Of a stretch of DNA of 64,000 nucleotides, positions 9,996-19,868 are shown piece by piece (the first letter of the stretch is position 1; each line of letters begins with the position of its first letter). The stretch is from Lachnospiraceae bacterium (GTDB lineage: Bacteria > Bacillota > Clostridia > Lachnospirales > Lachnospiraceae). The notes beneath the pieces are model-generated. The model worked only from the letters and a program-made list of their open reading frames with translations, had not been told where the DNA came from and made no database searches. The DNA lies in assembly GCA_029338675.1 (NCBI GenBank), contig JAQYAV010000052.1:26326-90325 (forward strand), read 5' to 3'. Position numbers and translations under genes: made by a program.

Positions 9996-12086
9996 TTGAT
10001 TAATTCTGATATTTCTATGGATGTAATTTTAGAAGCAATGAGTATAAGCTATGATTCTATTTTCATGGTTAATATTGAACGGAATAATATTGTTGCTTTT
10101 AGAAAAAGTGATAAGCTTCCTAAGGAATTTTGGGATTTTGTGTCCGAAAATCCTTCGTATGATGAGTTACTTAAGTATTATGTGGAACGATATGTATCAG
10201 ATGATAGTGACCAGATGCTTGATATGGTTTGCCTTGATGCACTTAGTAAACAATTAAAGGATCAACCTGCATATTCTTATGACCACAGAATAAATAGAAA
10301 CGGTGAAACTTTGTGGTATAGAATGAGAATAGTTAATTTTTCTGATGGACCTGAATTATCTTTATTTATTATTGGATTTGAGAATATTACTAATGAAAAG
10401 AATCGAGAAGAGATATTATACGGAACGGGCAAAAAATTACTTATTATAAGTGAGAAGATTGATTATTCAAAAGTATTAGAGAATAGCTTTAATAGTGATT
10501 TCGATATGATATGTGCTGATGGTATTAATGAGGGTTGGCTTAATCTTGTAGAAAAGGCAGGAGAAATTGCTGCAATTATTCTTGATTATACAATATTGAA
10601 GGAGGCTTGTTTTAATTTCCTTAAAAAGTATTCACGAGTCCAAAGATATAAGAGTATTCCTGTTGTTGTAGTCCTATCAGTAGTTACACCTGAATTGGAA
10701 GTTAAATTGTTAAGTGAGGGTGCATCAGATATTATTGTAAGTCCTATTAATGTAGAACTTGCTAAAACAAAGATAAGAAGTTTGATCAGATTAAGAACTG
10801 CTTCTTCTTTGCATAATATTCCTAAGGTAGATCCACTTACTGGATTGTATAGTAAGGATTATTTCTATGAGCAGGTTGAAGAAATAATACAAAGTGATAA
10901 TGAAAGCAAATTTATTCTTGTTGTTTCAGACATAGAGAAGTTCAAAGTAATAAATGAAAGATATGGAATTGATGTTGGAGACGAAGTACTTAAATATTTT
11001 GCTGATTCATTTAAAAAAGCAATTCCAAACTATGTTATTGGCGGAAGAATAGGTGGCGATGTATTTGCTGTGCTACAAAGGGATTTATGCTTTACTTTTG
11101 ATGAAAACATTAAAATTGCAAGGAAGTTAATTGCTAATGCACCAGTTGCTAATTTAGTAATTAATCAGGGTGTCTATTCTATTGATAGAGAAGAAAATTT
11201 AACAGCTCAGGCAATGTGTGATCGTGCTAGTCTTGCAATGAATAGCATTAAGGGTGTATATGGCAAATATTTTGCAGTCTATGATGACAAGTTTAGACAG
11301 GATTTACTTATTCAGCAGCAGATTGTTGATAATATGGAGCATGCTCTTCGTAATAAAGAGTTTCAAGTATATTTACAGCCTAAGTATGATGTTAAGAATA
11401 ATAGGGTTGCAGGAGCAGAAGCCTTAGTCAGATGGATACATCCTGAGCTTGGATTTATGAATCCTGGAATGTTTATTCCTATATTTGAGAAGAATGGGTT
11501 TATTAAAAATTTAGATGGTTATGTATTTGAACAAGTATGTCATACACTTGACAGATGGAAGAAAGAGGATAAATGTCTTGTCCCTATTTCTATTAATTTA
11601 TCTAGAAGAGACTTTGAAGTGGAAGACCTTGCAGATAATATCATTGGATTTGTAGATGCCTTTGGAATTGATCATAGCTTGATTCATTTTGAGGTGACAG
11701 AGACTGCGTTCATTGAAAATGCAGGAGTTATTACTGATATCATTGAAAAGTTTCATGATGCAGGTTTTGTTATTGAATTAGATGATTTTGGAACAGGTTA
11801 TTCTTCATTAACAACGCTTAATAGTATTGATATTGATGTACTTAAATTGGATATGAGTATTATTAAGAATTATGTTCCAGGCTCAGAGAGAAATGTTTTA
11901 GAATTTTGCATGCAGTTAGTTAATATGATGGGACTTGATGCAGTTGCAGAAGGCGTAGAAACAAAAGAACAAGTTGAAAAACTTGCACAGATTGGTTGTG
12001 ATTATATACAGGGATATTATTTTTCTAAACCAATTCCAATTGTTGATTTTGAAAAATACTTGTTAGAAAAAAATTCCAATAATTGA
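9996..12086 (+). CDS. PAS/REC-like/degenerate GGDEF/EAL protein, probable c-di-GMP phosphodiesterase
   Basis: GGDEF site reads GGDVF; EAL domain FQVYLQPKYDVKNNRVAGAEALVRW, DDFGTGYSSL, QGYYFSKP; TTG start preceded by gaagggggga (alternate ATG 10017). Confidence 0.9.
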   Translation: MINSDISMDVILEAMSISYDSIFMVNIERNNIVAFRKSDKLPKEFWDFVSENPSYDELLKYYVERYVSDDSDQMLDMVCLDALSKQLKDQPAYSYDHRINRNGETLWYRMRIVNFSDGPELSLFIIGFENITNEKNREEILYGTGKKLLIISEKIDYSKVLENSFNSDFDMICADGINEGWLNLVEKAGEIAAIILDYTILKEACFNFLKKYSRVQRYKSIPVVVVLSVVTPELEVKLLSEGASDIIVSPINVELAKTKIRSLIRLRTASSLHNIPKVDPLTGLYSKDYFYEQVEEIIQSDNESKFILVVSDIEKFKVINERYGIDVGDEVLKYFADSFKKAIPNYVIGGRIGGDVFAVLQRDLCFTFDENIKIARKLIANAPVANLVINQGVYSIDREENLTAQAMCDRASLAMNSIKGVYGKYFAVYDDKFRQDLLIQQQIVDNMEHALRNKEFQVYLQPKYDVKNNRVAGAEALVRWIHPELGFMNPGMFIPIFEKNGFIKNLDGYVFEQVCHTLDRWKKEDKCLVPISINLSRRDFEVEDLADNIIGFVDAFGIDHSLIHFEVTETAFIENAGVITDIIEKFHDAGFVIELDDFGTGYSSLTTLNSIDIDVLKLDMSIIKNYVPGSERNVLEFCMQLVNMMGLDAVAEGVETKEQVEKLAQIGCDYIQGYYFSKPIPIVDFEKYLLEKNSNN

Positions 12087-12151
12087 TGATAATATTAATA
12101 ATAACAACAATAATTTTTTCTAGTTAATTTAGCTGGTATTTTAGTAGTATT

Positions 12152-12190
12152 AAAGAGACGACATTATAATGATTTGTATGTCGTCTCTTT
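12152..12190. terminator. bidirectional terminator between convergent genes
   Basis: aaagagacgacat ... atgtcgtctcttt flanked by A/T tracts. Confidence 0.85.
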
Positions 12191-12194
12191 TATT

Positions 12195-13487
12195 TTAATT
12201 GAATTTAGAAAATAAATTTTTCCCTATATAGTTTGCGGTATTACCTAGTTCTTCTTCAATTTGTAGTAATCGATTATACTTAGCAATTCGTTCACCTCTG
12301 CATGGGGCTCCTGATTTTATTTGTCCCATGTTTAATCCAACAGCTAAATCAGATATAAAGGTGTCTGTTGTTTCTCCAGATCTATGTGAGGAAATTGTAG
12401 AATAGTTGTTTTTTTGTGCAAGTCTAATTGTTGAAAGTGTTTCTGATATAGTTCCAATTTGGTTAGGTTTAATAAGAATAGAATTAGCGCATTTACTTTC
12501 TAATCCATTTGAAAGACGATTGATGTTTGTAACAAATAAATCATCACCTACAAGCTGCATTTTATTACCTAATTGATGGGTTATTTTTTGCCAACCTTCC
12601 CAATCATTTTCATCAAGAGGATCCTCAATTGAAAAAATAGGATATTTTTCAATTAGTTTGCTCCAATATTCTATTAATTCTTCAGATGTATAGTGTACAC
12701 CTGATTTTGGAAGTGTATAGTATCCACATCCCTTATCAGATTTCCACTCAGAAGAAGCGGCATCTATAGCAATTACGAAGTCGTCTATAAGCTTATAATT
12801 AGATTTTTCGATTGCTGAAATAATTAATTCGATAGCCTCTATATCCCCTGTTAGATTAGGGGCAAAGCCTCCTTCATCCCCAACAGTTGTTGAATATGAT
12901 TTTTCAGATAGTATTTTGGCAAGATTATGATATACTTCTGAACACCATTGTAAGCCTTCTTTGAAGGAACTAGCTCCAACAGGCATTATCATAAATTCTT
13001 GTGTATCTACAGTGTTTGAGGCGTGCATACCCCCGTTTAATATATTCATCATAGGAACGGGAAGGGTAATAGCATTTATTCCACCAAGAAATTTATAAAG
13101 TGGGATTTTTTGGGAGGTTGCCGCAGCATATGCACATGCAATGGATACAGCTAATATTGAATTAGCACCAAGCTTTGACTTATCGTTTGTTCCATCAATT
13201 TTTAACATAGCATTATCTAAAGCATTAATATCATATGCATCAAAACCACATAATCCAGAACTAATTTTGTTATTAATATTTTCTACGGCTTTTTCCACGC
13301 CTTTTTTATTATAACGTTTTTTGTTGTTATCTCTAAGCTCGAGTGCTTCGTATTCTCCAGTGGAAGCACCACTAGGTGCGCATCCAGTACCTATGGTGCT
13401 ATCAGATAAAATAACCTTTGCTTCAATAGTTGGATTGCCACGAGAGTCTAGTATTTCTCTACCGTATATTTTCTCAATTGTTATCAT
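12195..13487 (-). CDS. eno: phosphopyruvate hydratase (enolase)
   Basis: [65 protein letters not shown]. Confidence 0.96.
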   Translation of the reverse strand: MITIEKIYGREILDSRGNPTIEAKVILSDSTIGTGCAPSGASTGEYEALELRDNNKKRYNKKGVEKAVENINNKISSGLCGFDAYDINALDNAMLKIDGTNDKSKLGANSILAVSIACAYAAATSQKIPLYKFLGGINAITLPVPMMNILNGGMHASNTVDTQEFMIMPVGASSFKEGLQWCSEVYHNLAKILSEKSYSTTVGDEGGFAPNLTGDIEAIELIISAIEKSNYKLIDDFVIAIDAASSEWKSDKGCGYYTLPKSGVHYTSEELIEYWSKLIEKYPIFSIEDPLDENDWEGWQKITHQLGNKMQLVGDDLFVTNINRLSNGLESKCANSILIKPNQIGTISETLSTIRLAQKNNYSTISSHRSGETTDTFISDLAVGLNMGQIKSGAPCRGERIAKYNRLLQIEEELGNTANYIGKNLFSKFN

Positions 13488-13664
13488 TTTTTTTCTCCTT
13501 ATTATGTTGAATTATAATTTTAGTATTTGTAAACAAGAGAATTTTATTCCAAAAAAATGATTGATTTTTGGTATATTTATTGAGGAGATATAGCAGGATT
13601 TATATTGTGGCAAATATGGCAATATGGTATTATTAATTAAGAAAATTTAATTGAAATTTGAAAT

Positions 13665-13727
13665 ATGGCTACCGCATTTCTACTGGCTTTAGACATTGGG
13701 GAGTGCACTATTTTTATCTATATATAA
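13665..13727 (+). other. leader element / possible 20-codon upstream ORF ahead of hybrid histidine kinase
   Basis: ORF MATAFLLALDIGECTIFIYI*, less AT-rich than flanks; 7-bp helix GCATTTC (13674-13680)/GGAGTGC (13700-13706). Confidence 0.3.
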
Positions 13728-13768
13728 ATGATATATTATAACAAGTTTTATTGCGAAAGGAGTCGCCT

Positions 13769-16090
13769 ATGCTTGATTATTTTTCACATATTGTTTTTGC
13801 TTGTGGAGTAATTTCGTTTTCTTATGCAGCTAAAATATTTCATTCTAATAGAAAGAGTTCTCAATTAGATGTTTTGTTTTGCTTATTAGCACTTTCAAGT
13901 GGACTGTGGGGGGTAGGATTTGGTGCAATTTCAATACAGCAATCTATACAGGTGGCTTATGTTTGCAGAACAATTGGTTTATTAGGTACATTTATGTATT
14001 TATATTTTGCACTTAAGATGGTAATTAAGATTGCCCCGATTAAAGAAAAAAGTGCCAAGTTTTTTGAAAAATTTTCTATGCTAGGGTTTGTTATATATGC
14101 ATTGATAATAGGAAAAGATCAAGCTGTATATTACAAAGTAGGAAATGGTATCACTTATTCATTAAATAAAACTATTCAAAATAGTTTTTATACTATATTT
14201 TTAATTATAATTGCAGTTTTTATTTTTATATCAACATGTACAATGTTTAGAAAAGAAAATCCCAGAAGAATAAAATGTTTTGGAAGATATTTTATGATTG
14301 TATTAATTGTAATGCTTATAGGTATGGTATTTGATACAATACTTCCACTTCTTGGAAAGGGTGCTTTTCCAGGTAGTTCTATGGCGCAATTTATTGCTTT
14401 AGTTGTATTTGACATGGCTGTAACTGCTATAAATAGGTGTGAAGTAGATGAGAATAATATGTCTGAGTATATATATAATTCATTGAATACTCCTATTCTT
14501 ATATTTAATTTAGATTATAAGCTTAAGATTGTAAATAATGCTGCAAAGGACTTCTTTTATATTGCAGATTATAGTGTAACAGCTGGAAATATTACAATTG
14601 ATAATTTGTTTAATATTGGTTCGGAAATTTTTGATTTTACAAGAAACTCTCATAGTGTTACAGCTGTAAGTGTTGCTCGTGAGCTTACTTGTGAACTTAA
14701 TATTAGTAAGATTAGGGATACGTATGATGATGTAATAGGTTATATTATTTCTGTTACTGATGAAACAGAACATATTGCTAATTTGCATGCAATTGAAAAG
14801 GCAAAAAAAGATGCTGATGCAGCGAGTAAATCAAAGAGTACATTTTTGGCTAATATTTCTCATGAAATTAGAACTCCTATGAATGCAATTATAGGATTTT
14901 CAGAGTTAGCTTTGCAGGAGAATATACCTATAAAAGCAAAAGAGTATATTGAAGATATTCAAAGTGCTTCTAATACATTGTTGGCGCTTATTAATGAAAT
15001 ACTTGATATATCTAAGATAGAGGCAGGTAAAATGGAGCTTGTTTGTTCTGATTACTATCCTGCAACTATGCTTCGTGATGTATATTTAATTATTGAATCT
15101 CAAGCAAAGCAAAAAGGTATTGATTTTGAGATGAGCATTGATCCTAGATTGCCATGCAAATTGTATGGGGATAAGGTTAGAATAAGGGAAATCCTTATTA
15201 ATTTACTGAATAATGCTGTAAAATACACTAAGACCGGTAAAGTCAAATTAAGTGTTATGGTGCTTGAACATAACGGCATGATGTTAGATGTTCAATTTGC
15301 TGTAAAAGATACAGGAGTTGGAATAAAACAAGAAGATTTGGAACTGATTTTTGAGAATTTCTCTAGAGCTGATATTAAGAAGAATCAAAGTATTGAGGGC
15401 ACAGGACTTGGCCTTGCAATTACAAAGGGCTTTGTAGACCTTATGGATGGAGAGCTTAAGGTTAAGAGTGAATACGGAAAGGGTTCTTTATTTAGGGCAA
15501 TTATTCCTCAAAAGGTTGTGGACGCCAATCCTATTGATTTAAGAAGAGTTAAACTTGATGATGCAGGAAATGACTTTAAGTTAGGTAAGCTTAGAATTTG
15601 TAGTGCAGAAATTCTTGTTGTAGATGATAATGAAATAAATAGAAAAGTAGTAAGCAAAGGTCTTGGTCATTATGGAATAAAAATTGATACTGCGTCAGGT
15701 GGTATGGAAGCTTATGAAATGTGTGGCAAAAAGAATTATGACATTGTATTTATGGATCAAATGATGCCTGAGGTGGATGGTGTTGAGGCTATGCATATGA
15801 TAAGAGAAAGATATGAACATTATAAGCTAAACACTGGAAAAGGTAAGATAATTGTACTTACAGCTAATTCAGTGAGTGGTATAAGAGATAAGCTTATTGC
15901 TGAAGGCTTTGATGAGTATATAGGTAAACCAATTAATTATAGGAGAATGGAAGATATACTTAAGAGGCTTTTACCAAAGGAAAGAATATCTTATGAGATG
16001 GAGAATACTAACACAGAAGAAACTGTAGTAGATATGAATAATATTGAAGGAATTAATGTGTTATCTGTTAATGATGTAAAAAACGAGTAG
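13769..16090 (+). CDS. membrane hybrid sensor histidine kinase (multi-TM, PAS, HisKA, HATPase, REC)
   Basis: FLANISHEIRTPMNAIIGFSELA (H box), GTGLGLAITKGFVDLM (G box), ILVVDDNEINRKV...DIVFMDQMMPEVDG (REC); ATG 13769 with SD aaaggag. Confidence 0.95.
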   Translation: MLDYFSHIVFACGVISFSYAAKIFHSNRKSSQLDVLFCLLALSSGLWGVGFGAISIQQSIQVAYVCRTIGLLGTFMYLYFALKMVIKIAPIKEKSAKFFEKFSMLGFVIYALIIGKDQAVYYKVGNGITYSLNKTIQNSFYTIFLIIIAVFIFISTCTMFRKENPRRIKCFGRYFMIVLIVMLIGMVFDTILPLLGKGAFPGSSMAQFIALVVFDMAVTAINRCEVDENNMSEYIYNSLNTPILIFNLDYKLKIVNNAAKDFFYIADYSVTAGNITIDNLFNIGSEIFDFTRNSHSVTAVSVARELTCELNISKIRDTYDDVIGYIISVTDETEHIANLHAIEKAKKDADAASKSKSTFLANISHEIRTPMNAIIGFSELALQENIPIKAKEYIEDIQSASNTLLALINEILDISKIEAGKMELVCSDYYPATMLRDVYLIIESQAKQKGIDFEMSIDPRLPCKLYGDKVRIREILINLLNNAVKYTKTGKVKLSVMVLEHNGMMLDVQFAVKDTGVGIKQEDLELIFENFSRADIKKNQSIEGTGLGLAITKGFVDLMDGELKVKSEYGKGSLFRAIIPQKVVDANPIDLRRVKLDDAGNDFKLGKLRICSAEILVVDDNEINRKVVSKGLGHYGIKIDTASGGMEAYEMCGKKNYDIVFMDQMMPEVDGVEAMHMIRERYEHYKLNTGKGKIIVLTANSVSGIRDKLIAEGFDEYIGKPINYRRMEDILKRLLPKERISYEMENTNTEETVVDMNNIEGINVLSVNDVKNE

Positions 16091-16167
16091 ATATGATAAA
16101 TAAAAACCACTAGACATTTAAAATTATGAGTGTATAATATCAAAAAAACGAAAGGATAATAAGTGAT

Positions 16168-17115
16168 ATGAAGAAAAAAATATTTATCGATGGTAGCGAA
16201 GGTACAACTGGTTTAAGAATTTTTGAGCGTTTCCAGAATCGCGATGATATAGAATTATTAAAGATTGATAAAGAGCTTAGAAAGGATCCAGAAGAACGAA
16301 AGAAAATGATTAATCAGTCGGATATTACATTTTTGTGTTTGCCAGATGCGGCGGCTAAAGAGTCAGTTTCACTTGTTGAAAATGATAATGTAATAATTAT
16401 TGATACCTCTACAGCTCATAGAACTGAAGAAGGATGGGCTTATGGATTTGCGGAACTATCCGATGAACATAGAAATGCAATTAAGCATGGTAAAAGAATT
16501 GCAGTGCCAGGATGCTTTGCAACTGGTTTTGCTTCAGTTGTATATCCATTAGTAAGTGGTGGAATTGTTCCAAAGGATTATCCTATAAGCTGTTTTGCCA
16601 TATCAGGATATAGTGGAGCAGGAAAGAAGACAATTGCTGTATATGAGAGTGAGGATAGACCAAGTACATTTTCTTCAGGAAGAGAATATGCGCTTACACA
16701 ACAGCATAAGCATTTAAAAGAGATGAAGGCTATATCAGGACTTGATAGAACACCAATTTTTATTCCTGTAGTTGATGATTATTATAGTGGAATGATTGTT
16801 TCAGTTCCTTTCTTTACTAATATGTTAAGTAAAGATGTTACTGTTGATAGTCTTATTGAATATTTTACAAAATATTATGAGGGCGAGCAGTTTATAAAGG
16901 TTGCCCCAAAAGATGATGAAACAGCTGCTAGTGGATTTATTCCAGGCAATGATAAATCAGGCTGGGATGGTCTTAAGATTTATGTTACTGGTAATGAAGA
17001 TCGTATTGTTGTTACAGCAAATTTTGATAACCTTGGTAAAGGCGCATCAGGAGCAGCTATTCAGTGTATGAATATTGTTATGGGATGTGAAGAGAATAAA
17101 GGATTAGATTTATAG
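16168..17115 (+). CDS. argC: N-acetyl-gamma-glutamyl-phosphate reductase (short type)
   Basis: KIFIDGSEGTTGLRI..RF, DTSTAHRTEEGWAYGFAEL, VPGCFATGF. Confidence 0.92.
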   Translation: MKKKIFIDGSEGTTGLRIFERFQNRDDIELLKIDKELRKDPEERKKMINQSDITFLCLPDAAAKESVSLVENDNVIIIDTSTAHRTEEGWAYGFAELSDEHRNAIKHGKRIAVPGCFATGFASVVYPLVSGGIVPKDYPISCFAISGYSGAGKKTIAVYESEDRPSTFSSGREYALTQQHKHLKEMKAISGLDRTPIFIPVVDDYYSGMIVSVPFFTNMLSKDVTVDSLIEYFTKYYEGEQFIKVAPKDDETAASGFIPGNDKSGWDGLKIYVTGNEDRIVVTANFDNLGKGASGAAIQCMNIVMGCEENKGLDL

Positions 17116-17152
17116 CTTTGAAGCTTTGCTTAAGATAATAAAATAAATTATA

Positions 17153-17199
17153 TAGCAGATTTTTCAAAAAAAGGTTGACTACCTATGAATAATCTGCTA
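17153..17199. other. 13-bp inverted repeat with nested aggt/acct hairpin (possible terminator or leader structure)
   Basis: tagcagatttttc (17153-17165) / gaataatctgcta (17187-17199), one mismatch. Confidence 0.45.
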
Positions 17200-17300
17200 A
17201 ATTTTATTTATCGCTTTGACGCAGTGAAGTGCAATTACTTTAAAGCCACATTATATAATCTGCCAGAGTGATATCAATATGGTATGAGAGGACATGTGTT

Positions 17301-18266
17301 ATGAAGGATATTAAGAAGTTATTAGGTTACAGAGATAGTATAAAGGTAGTTGATGCTACACTTAGAGATGGTGGATTAGTAAACGATTTTTATTTTTCTG
17401 ATGAATTTGTAAAGAATTTATATAAAGCTAATATTAAAGCTGGTGTGGATTACATGGAGTTTGGATACCGTGCTTCGAAGGCTGTATTTGATGAGACTAA
17501 ATTTGGAAAATGGAAGTTCTGCTCGGATGATCATATTAGAGAGATTGTAGGGGATAATGATACTGATCTTAAATTAGCTATTATGGCTGATATTGGAAGA
17601 CACAATAAGGATGATTTTGATCAGAAGGTAAATAGTCCTGTTGATTTAGTTCGTGTTGCTGCATATATTCATCAGATGCCAGAGGCAATTGATATGATTG
17701 AAGATGCAGCTAAGAAGGGATATATGACAAGCTGTAATATTATGGCTATTTCAAATGCTCAAAAGGAAGATATTTCCGTTGCCTTAGATATGCTTGCTCA
17801 GACTCCTGTTGATGTTCTTTATATTGTTGATAGCTTCGGTTCTATCTATCCAGAGCAGATGAATAGAATTGCAGATTTATTCTTAGAATTTGCTGCTAAG
17901 TCAGGCAAGAAGGTTGGTATTCACGCTCATGATAATCAGAAGCTTGCTTTTGCTAATACAATTGAAGCATGTGGAGATGGTGTTGATTGGTTAGATGCAA
18001 CTTATCTTTCAATGGGAAGAGGAGCTGGTAACTGTGCTATGGAATTACTTCTTGGTTTCTTGAAGAATCCAAAGTATAATGTATATCCAGTATTTAAGTT
18101 TATTGAAGAGCATATGATTCCTCTTAAAGAAGAAGGAATTAAGTGGGGGTACGATTTACAGTACCTTTTAACTGGTTTATATAATCAGCATCCAAGAACT
18201 GCAATACAATATACTAAGGATGAGAGAAGCGATATTACTGAATTCTTTAAAGAAATAATTAACTAA
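17301..18266 (+). CDS. DRE-TIM aldolase family protein (HMG-CoA lyase-like / hydroxy-oxovalerate aldolase-like)
   Basis: VVDATLRDGGLVNDF, VDSFGSIYPEQM, GIHAHDNQKLAFAN; start ATG 17301 with SD agagga. Confidence 0.85.
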   Translation: MKDIKKLLGYRDSIKVVDATLRDGGLVNDFYFSDEFVKNLYKANIKAGVDYMEFGYRASKAVFDETKFGKWKFCSDDHIREIVGDNDTDLKLAIMADIGRHNKDDFDQKVNSPVDLVRVAAYIHQMPEAIDMIEDAAKKGYMTSCNIMAISNAQKEDISVALDMLAQTPVDVLYIVDSFGSIYPEQMNRIADLFLEFAAKSGKKVGIHAHDNQKLAFANTIEACGDGVDWLDATYLSMGRGAGNCAMELLLGFLKNPKYNVYPVFKFIEEHMIPLKEEGIKWGYDLQYLLTGLYNQHPRTAIQYTKDERSDITEFFKEIIN

Positions 18267-18284
18267 TAAAATAATATGATATAT

Positions 18285-18325
18285 GATAGGTGTGTTTAAT
18301 TAATTGAACACATCTATTTTTTTAT
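18285..18325 (+). terminator. rho-independent terminator
   Basis: ataggtgtgttta..tgaacacatctat followed by ttttttta. Confidence 0.75.
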
Positions 18326-18509
18326 TTGAAGTGTTATAGGCTTATGCTTACCGTATAATAAAAATATAAAAAAGTAATTGATATACTAATGAAATAGTAG
18401 TATATCATATTATTATACTTTATCTAATAATAGTAGTTTGACTGATTATATTGTATATAAAAAGTTTATAATAAAGTTTGGCGTAAAAACTATACAGGGA
18501 GAGGATTAT

Positions 18510-19382
18510 ATGAACAACAAGACACAAGGAATAGTTTTTATCATTTTTGCAGGTTTCTTTTTCTCACTAATGACATTTTTTGTTAGATTGTCGGGAGATT
18601 TACCTACTATGCAAAAGGTTTTTTTTAGAAATGCAATTGCAGCTATAGTATCAACAATACTATTGGCTAGAAGTGAAGAAGGCTTTTATATTAAGAAAAC
18701 AAGTTGGTTTGGATTGATAATGCGTTCTTTGTTTGGTGGCATTGGAATGATATGCAATTTTTATGCTATTGATAAATTAGGTTTAGCTGATTCTAATATG
18801 TTAAATAAAATGTCACCTTTTTTTGCAATTATTATGTCTGCGTTTATACTTAAAGAATTTGCAAATAAAGTTGAATGGTTGTGTGTTATATTAGCATTCG
18901 CTGGAACTATTTTTATAATTAAACCATCTCTTAATGTTACCTCTTTTTATGGCTTAATTGGTCTTTTAGGTGGATTTGGGGCAGGTACAGCATATACATT
19001 TGTTAGAAAGCTTGGAAAAGCAGGAGAAAGAGGTCCTGTAATAGTAATGTTTTTCTCAATATTTACAACTATTGCAACCTTGCCGTTTTTTATTATTGGA
19101 TATGAACCTATGTCATTAAAACAGTTAGTTTTGTTGATTATGGCAGGTGTGGCTGCGGCAGGTGGACAGTTATCAATTACTAAAGCATATACAAAAGCTC
19201 CTGCAAAAGAAATTTCAGTATTTGATTATTCGCAGATTATTTTTGCGGCAATACTGGGGGGATTATTCTTAAATGAATTGCCCGATAAATATAGTATTAT
19301 TGGTTATGCTATTATTATTTCTGTTGCTATATGGAAGTGGAAATACAATCTTAATATGGATAGAAAAGAAAAAACGGTTTAG
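18510..19382 (+). CDS. DMT family (EamA) transporter
   Basis: ~10 TM helices, two EamA repeats; start ATG 18510 with SD agggagagg. Confidence 0.9.
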   Translation: MNNKTQGIVFIIFAGFFFSLMTFFVRLSGDLPTMQKVFFRNAIAAIVSTILLARSEEGFYIKKTSWFGLIMRSLFGGIGMICNFYAIDKLGLADSNMLNKMSPFFAIIMSAFILKEFANKVEWLCVILAFAGTIFIIKPSLNVTSFYGLIGLLGGFGAGTAYTFVRKLGKAGERGPVIVMFFSIFTTIATLPFFIIGYEPMSLKQLVLLIMAGVAAAGGQLSITKAYTKAPAKEISVFDYSQIIFAAILGGLFLNELPDKYSIIGYAIIISVAIWKWKYNLNMDRKEKTV

Positions 19383-19409
19383 GTATAACGTTTTGTAAAG
19401 GAGAGAAAA

Positions 19410-19709
19410 ATGTTAGAGAAAAATAGCAATGAAGATATAAATAAAGTTACACAAGAAAATACAAAAGAATATGACGTAATAAGTATTACTGTATCAGACG
19501 GCACAGAAAGAGAATTTGCAATTGTAGATTCATTTATATTAGATGACAAGAATTATATTGTTGTTTCGTTAATTGAAGGAGATACAATTGTAGAAGGGGA
19601 GTATATTTATAGAACAACTGAAGAGGAAGAAGGATCAATAAATGTTGAACAAATTACCCTTCCTTCAGAGTATAAAAAGGTAGTTAAATTTTACGAAAAT
19701 ATGAATTAA
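19410..19709 (+). CDS. DUF1292-like small acidic protein
   Basis: Acidic, ISITVSDGTEREFAIVDSFILDDKNYIVVSLI pattern. Confidence 0.75.
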   Translation: MLEKNSNEDINKVTQENTKEYDVISITVSDGTEREFAIVDSFILDDKNYIVVSLIEGDTIVEGEYIYRTTEEEEGSINVEQITLPSEYKKVVKFYENMN

Positions 19710-19868
19710 TAATTATGTCACAATAGTTATAAAAATGTAAAATCCACCATATATATATTTTTAGAGTTTTGCTATAAATGAATTATAGAATTGGAAACGT
19801 GAGTAGATATACTTATTTTGTTAATAGCTATACCTATAGTAAGTTGCTTTTATGAATGGAGGATTTTT

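Noticed and set aside
12195-13487. Enolase with NGGMHASN instead of the common NGGxHADN, considered as an inactive paralog
   Set aside because: Catalytic His, Glu and Lys motifs appear intact; ordinary divergence is sufficient
13655-13720. Possible purine riboswitch (ATATGG ... TTTCTAC words) upstream of the hybrid kinase
   Set aside because: Words resemble the purine aptamer but P2 and P3 helices and the 3' GACTA-type segment cannot be formed; kept only as an unassigned leader element
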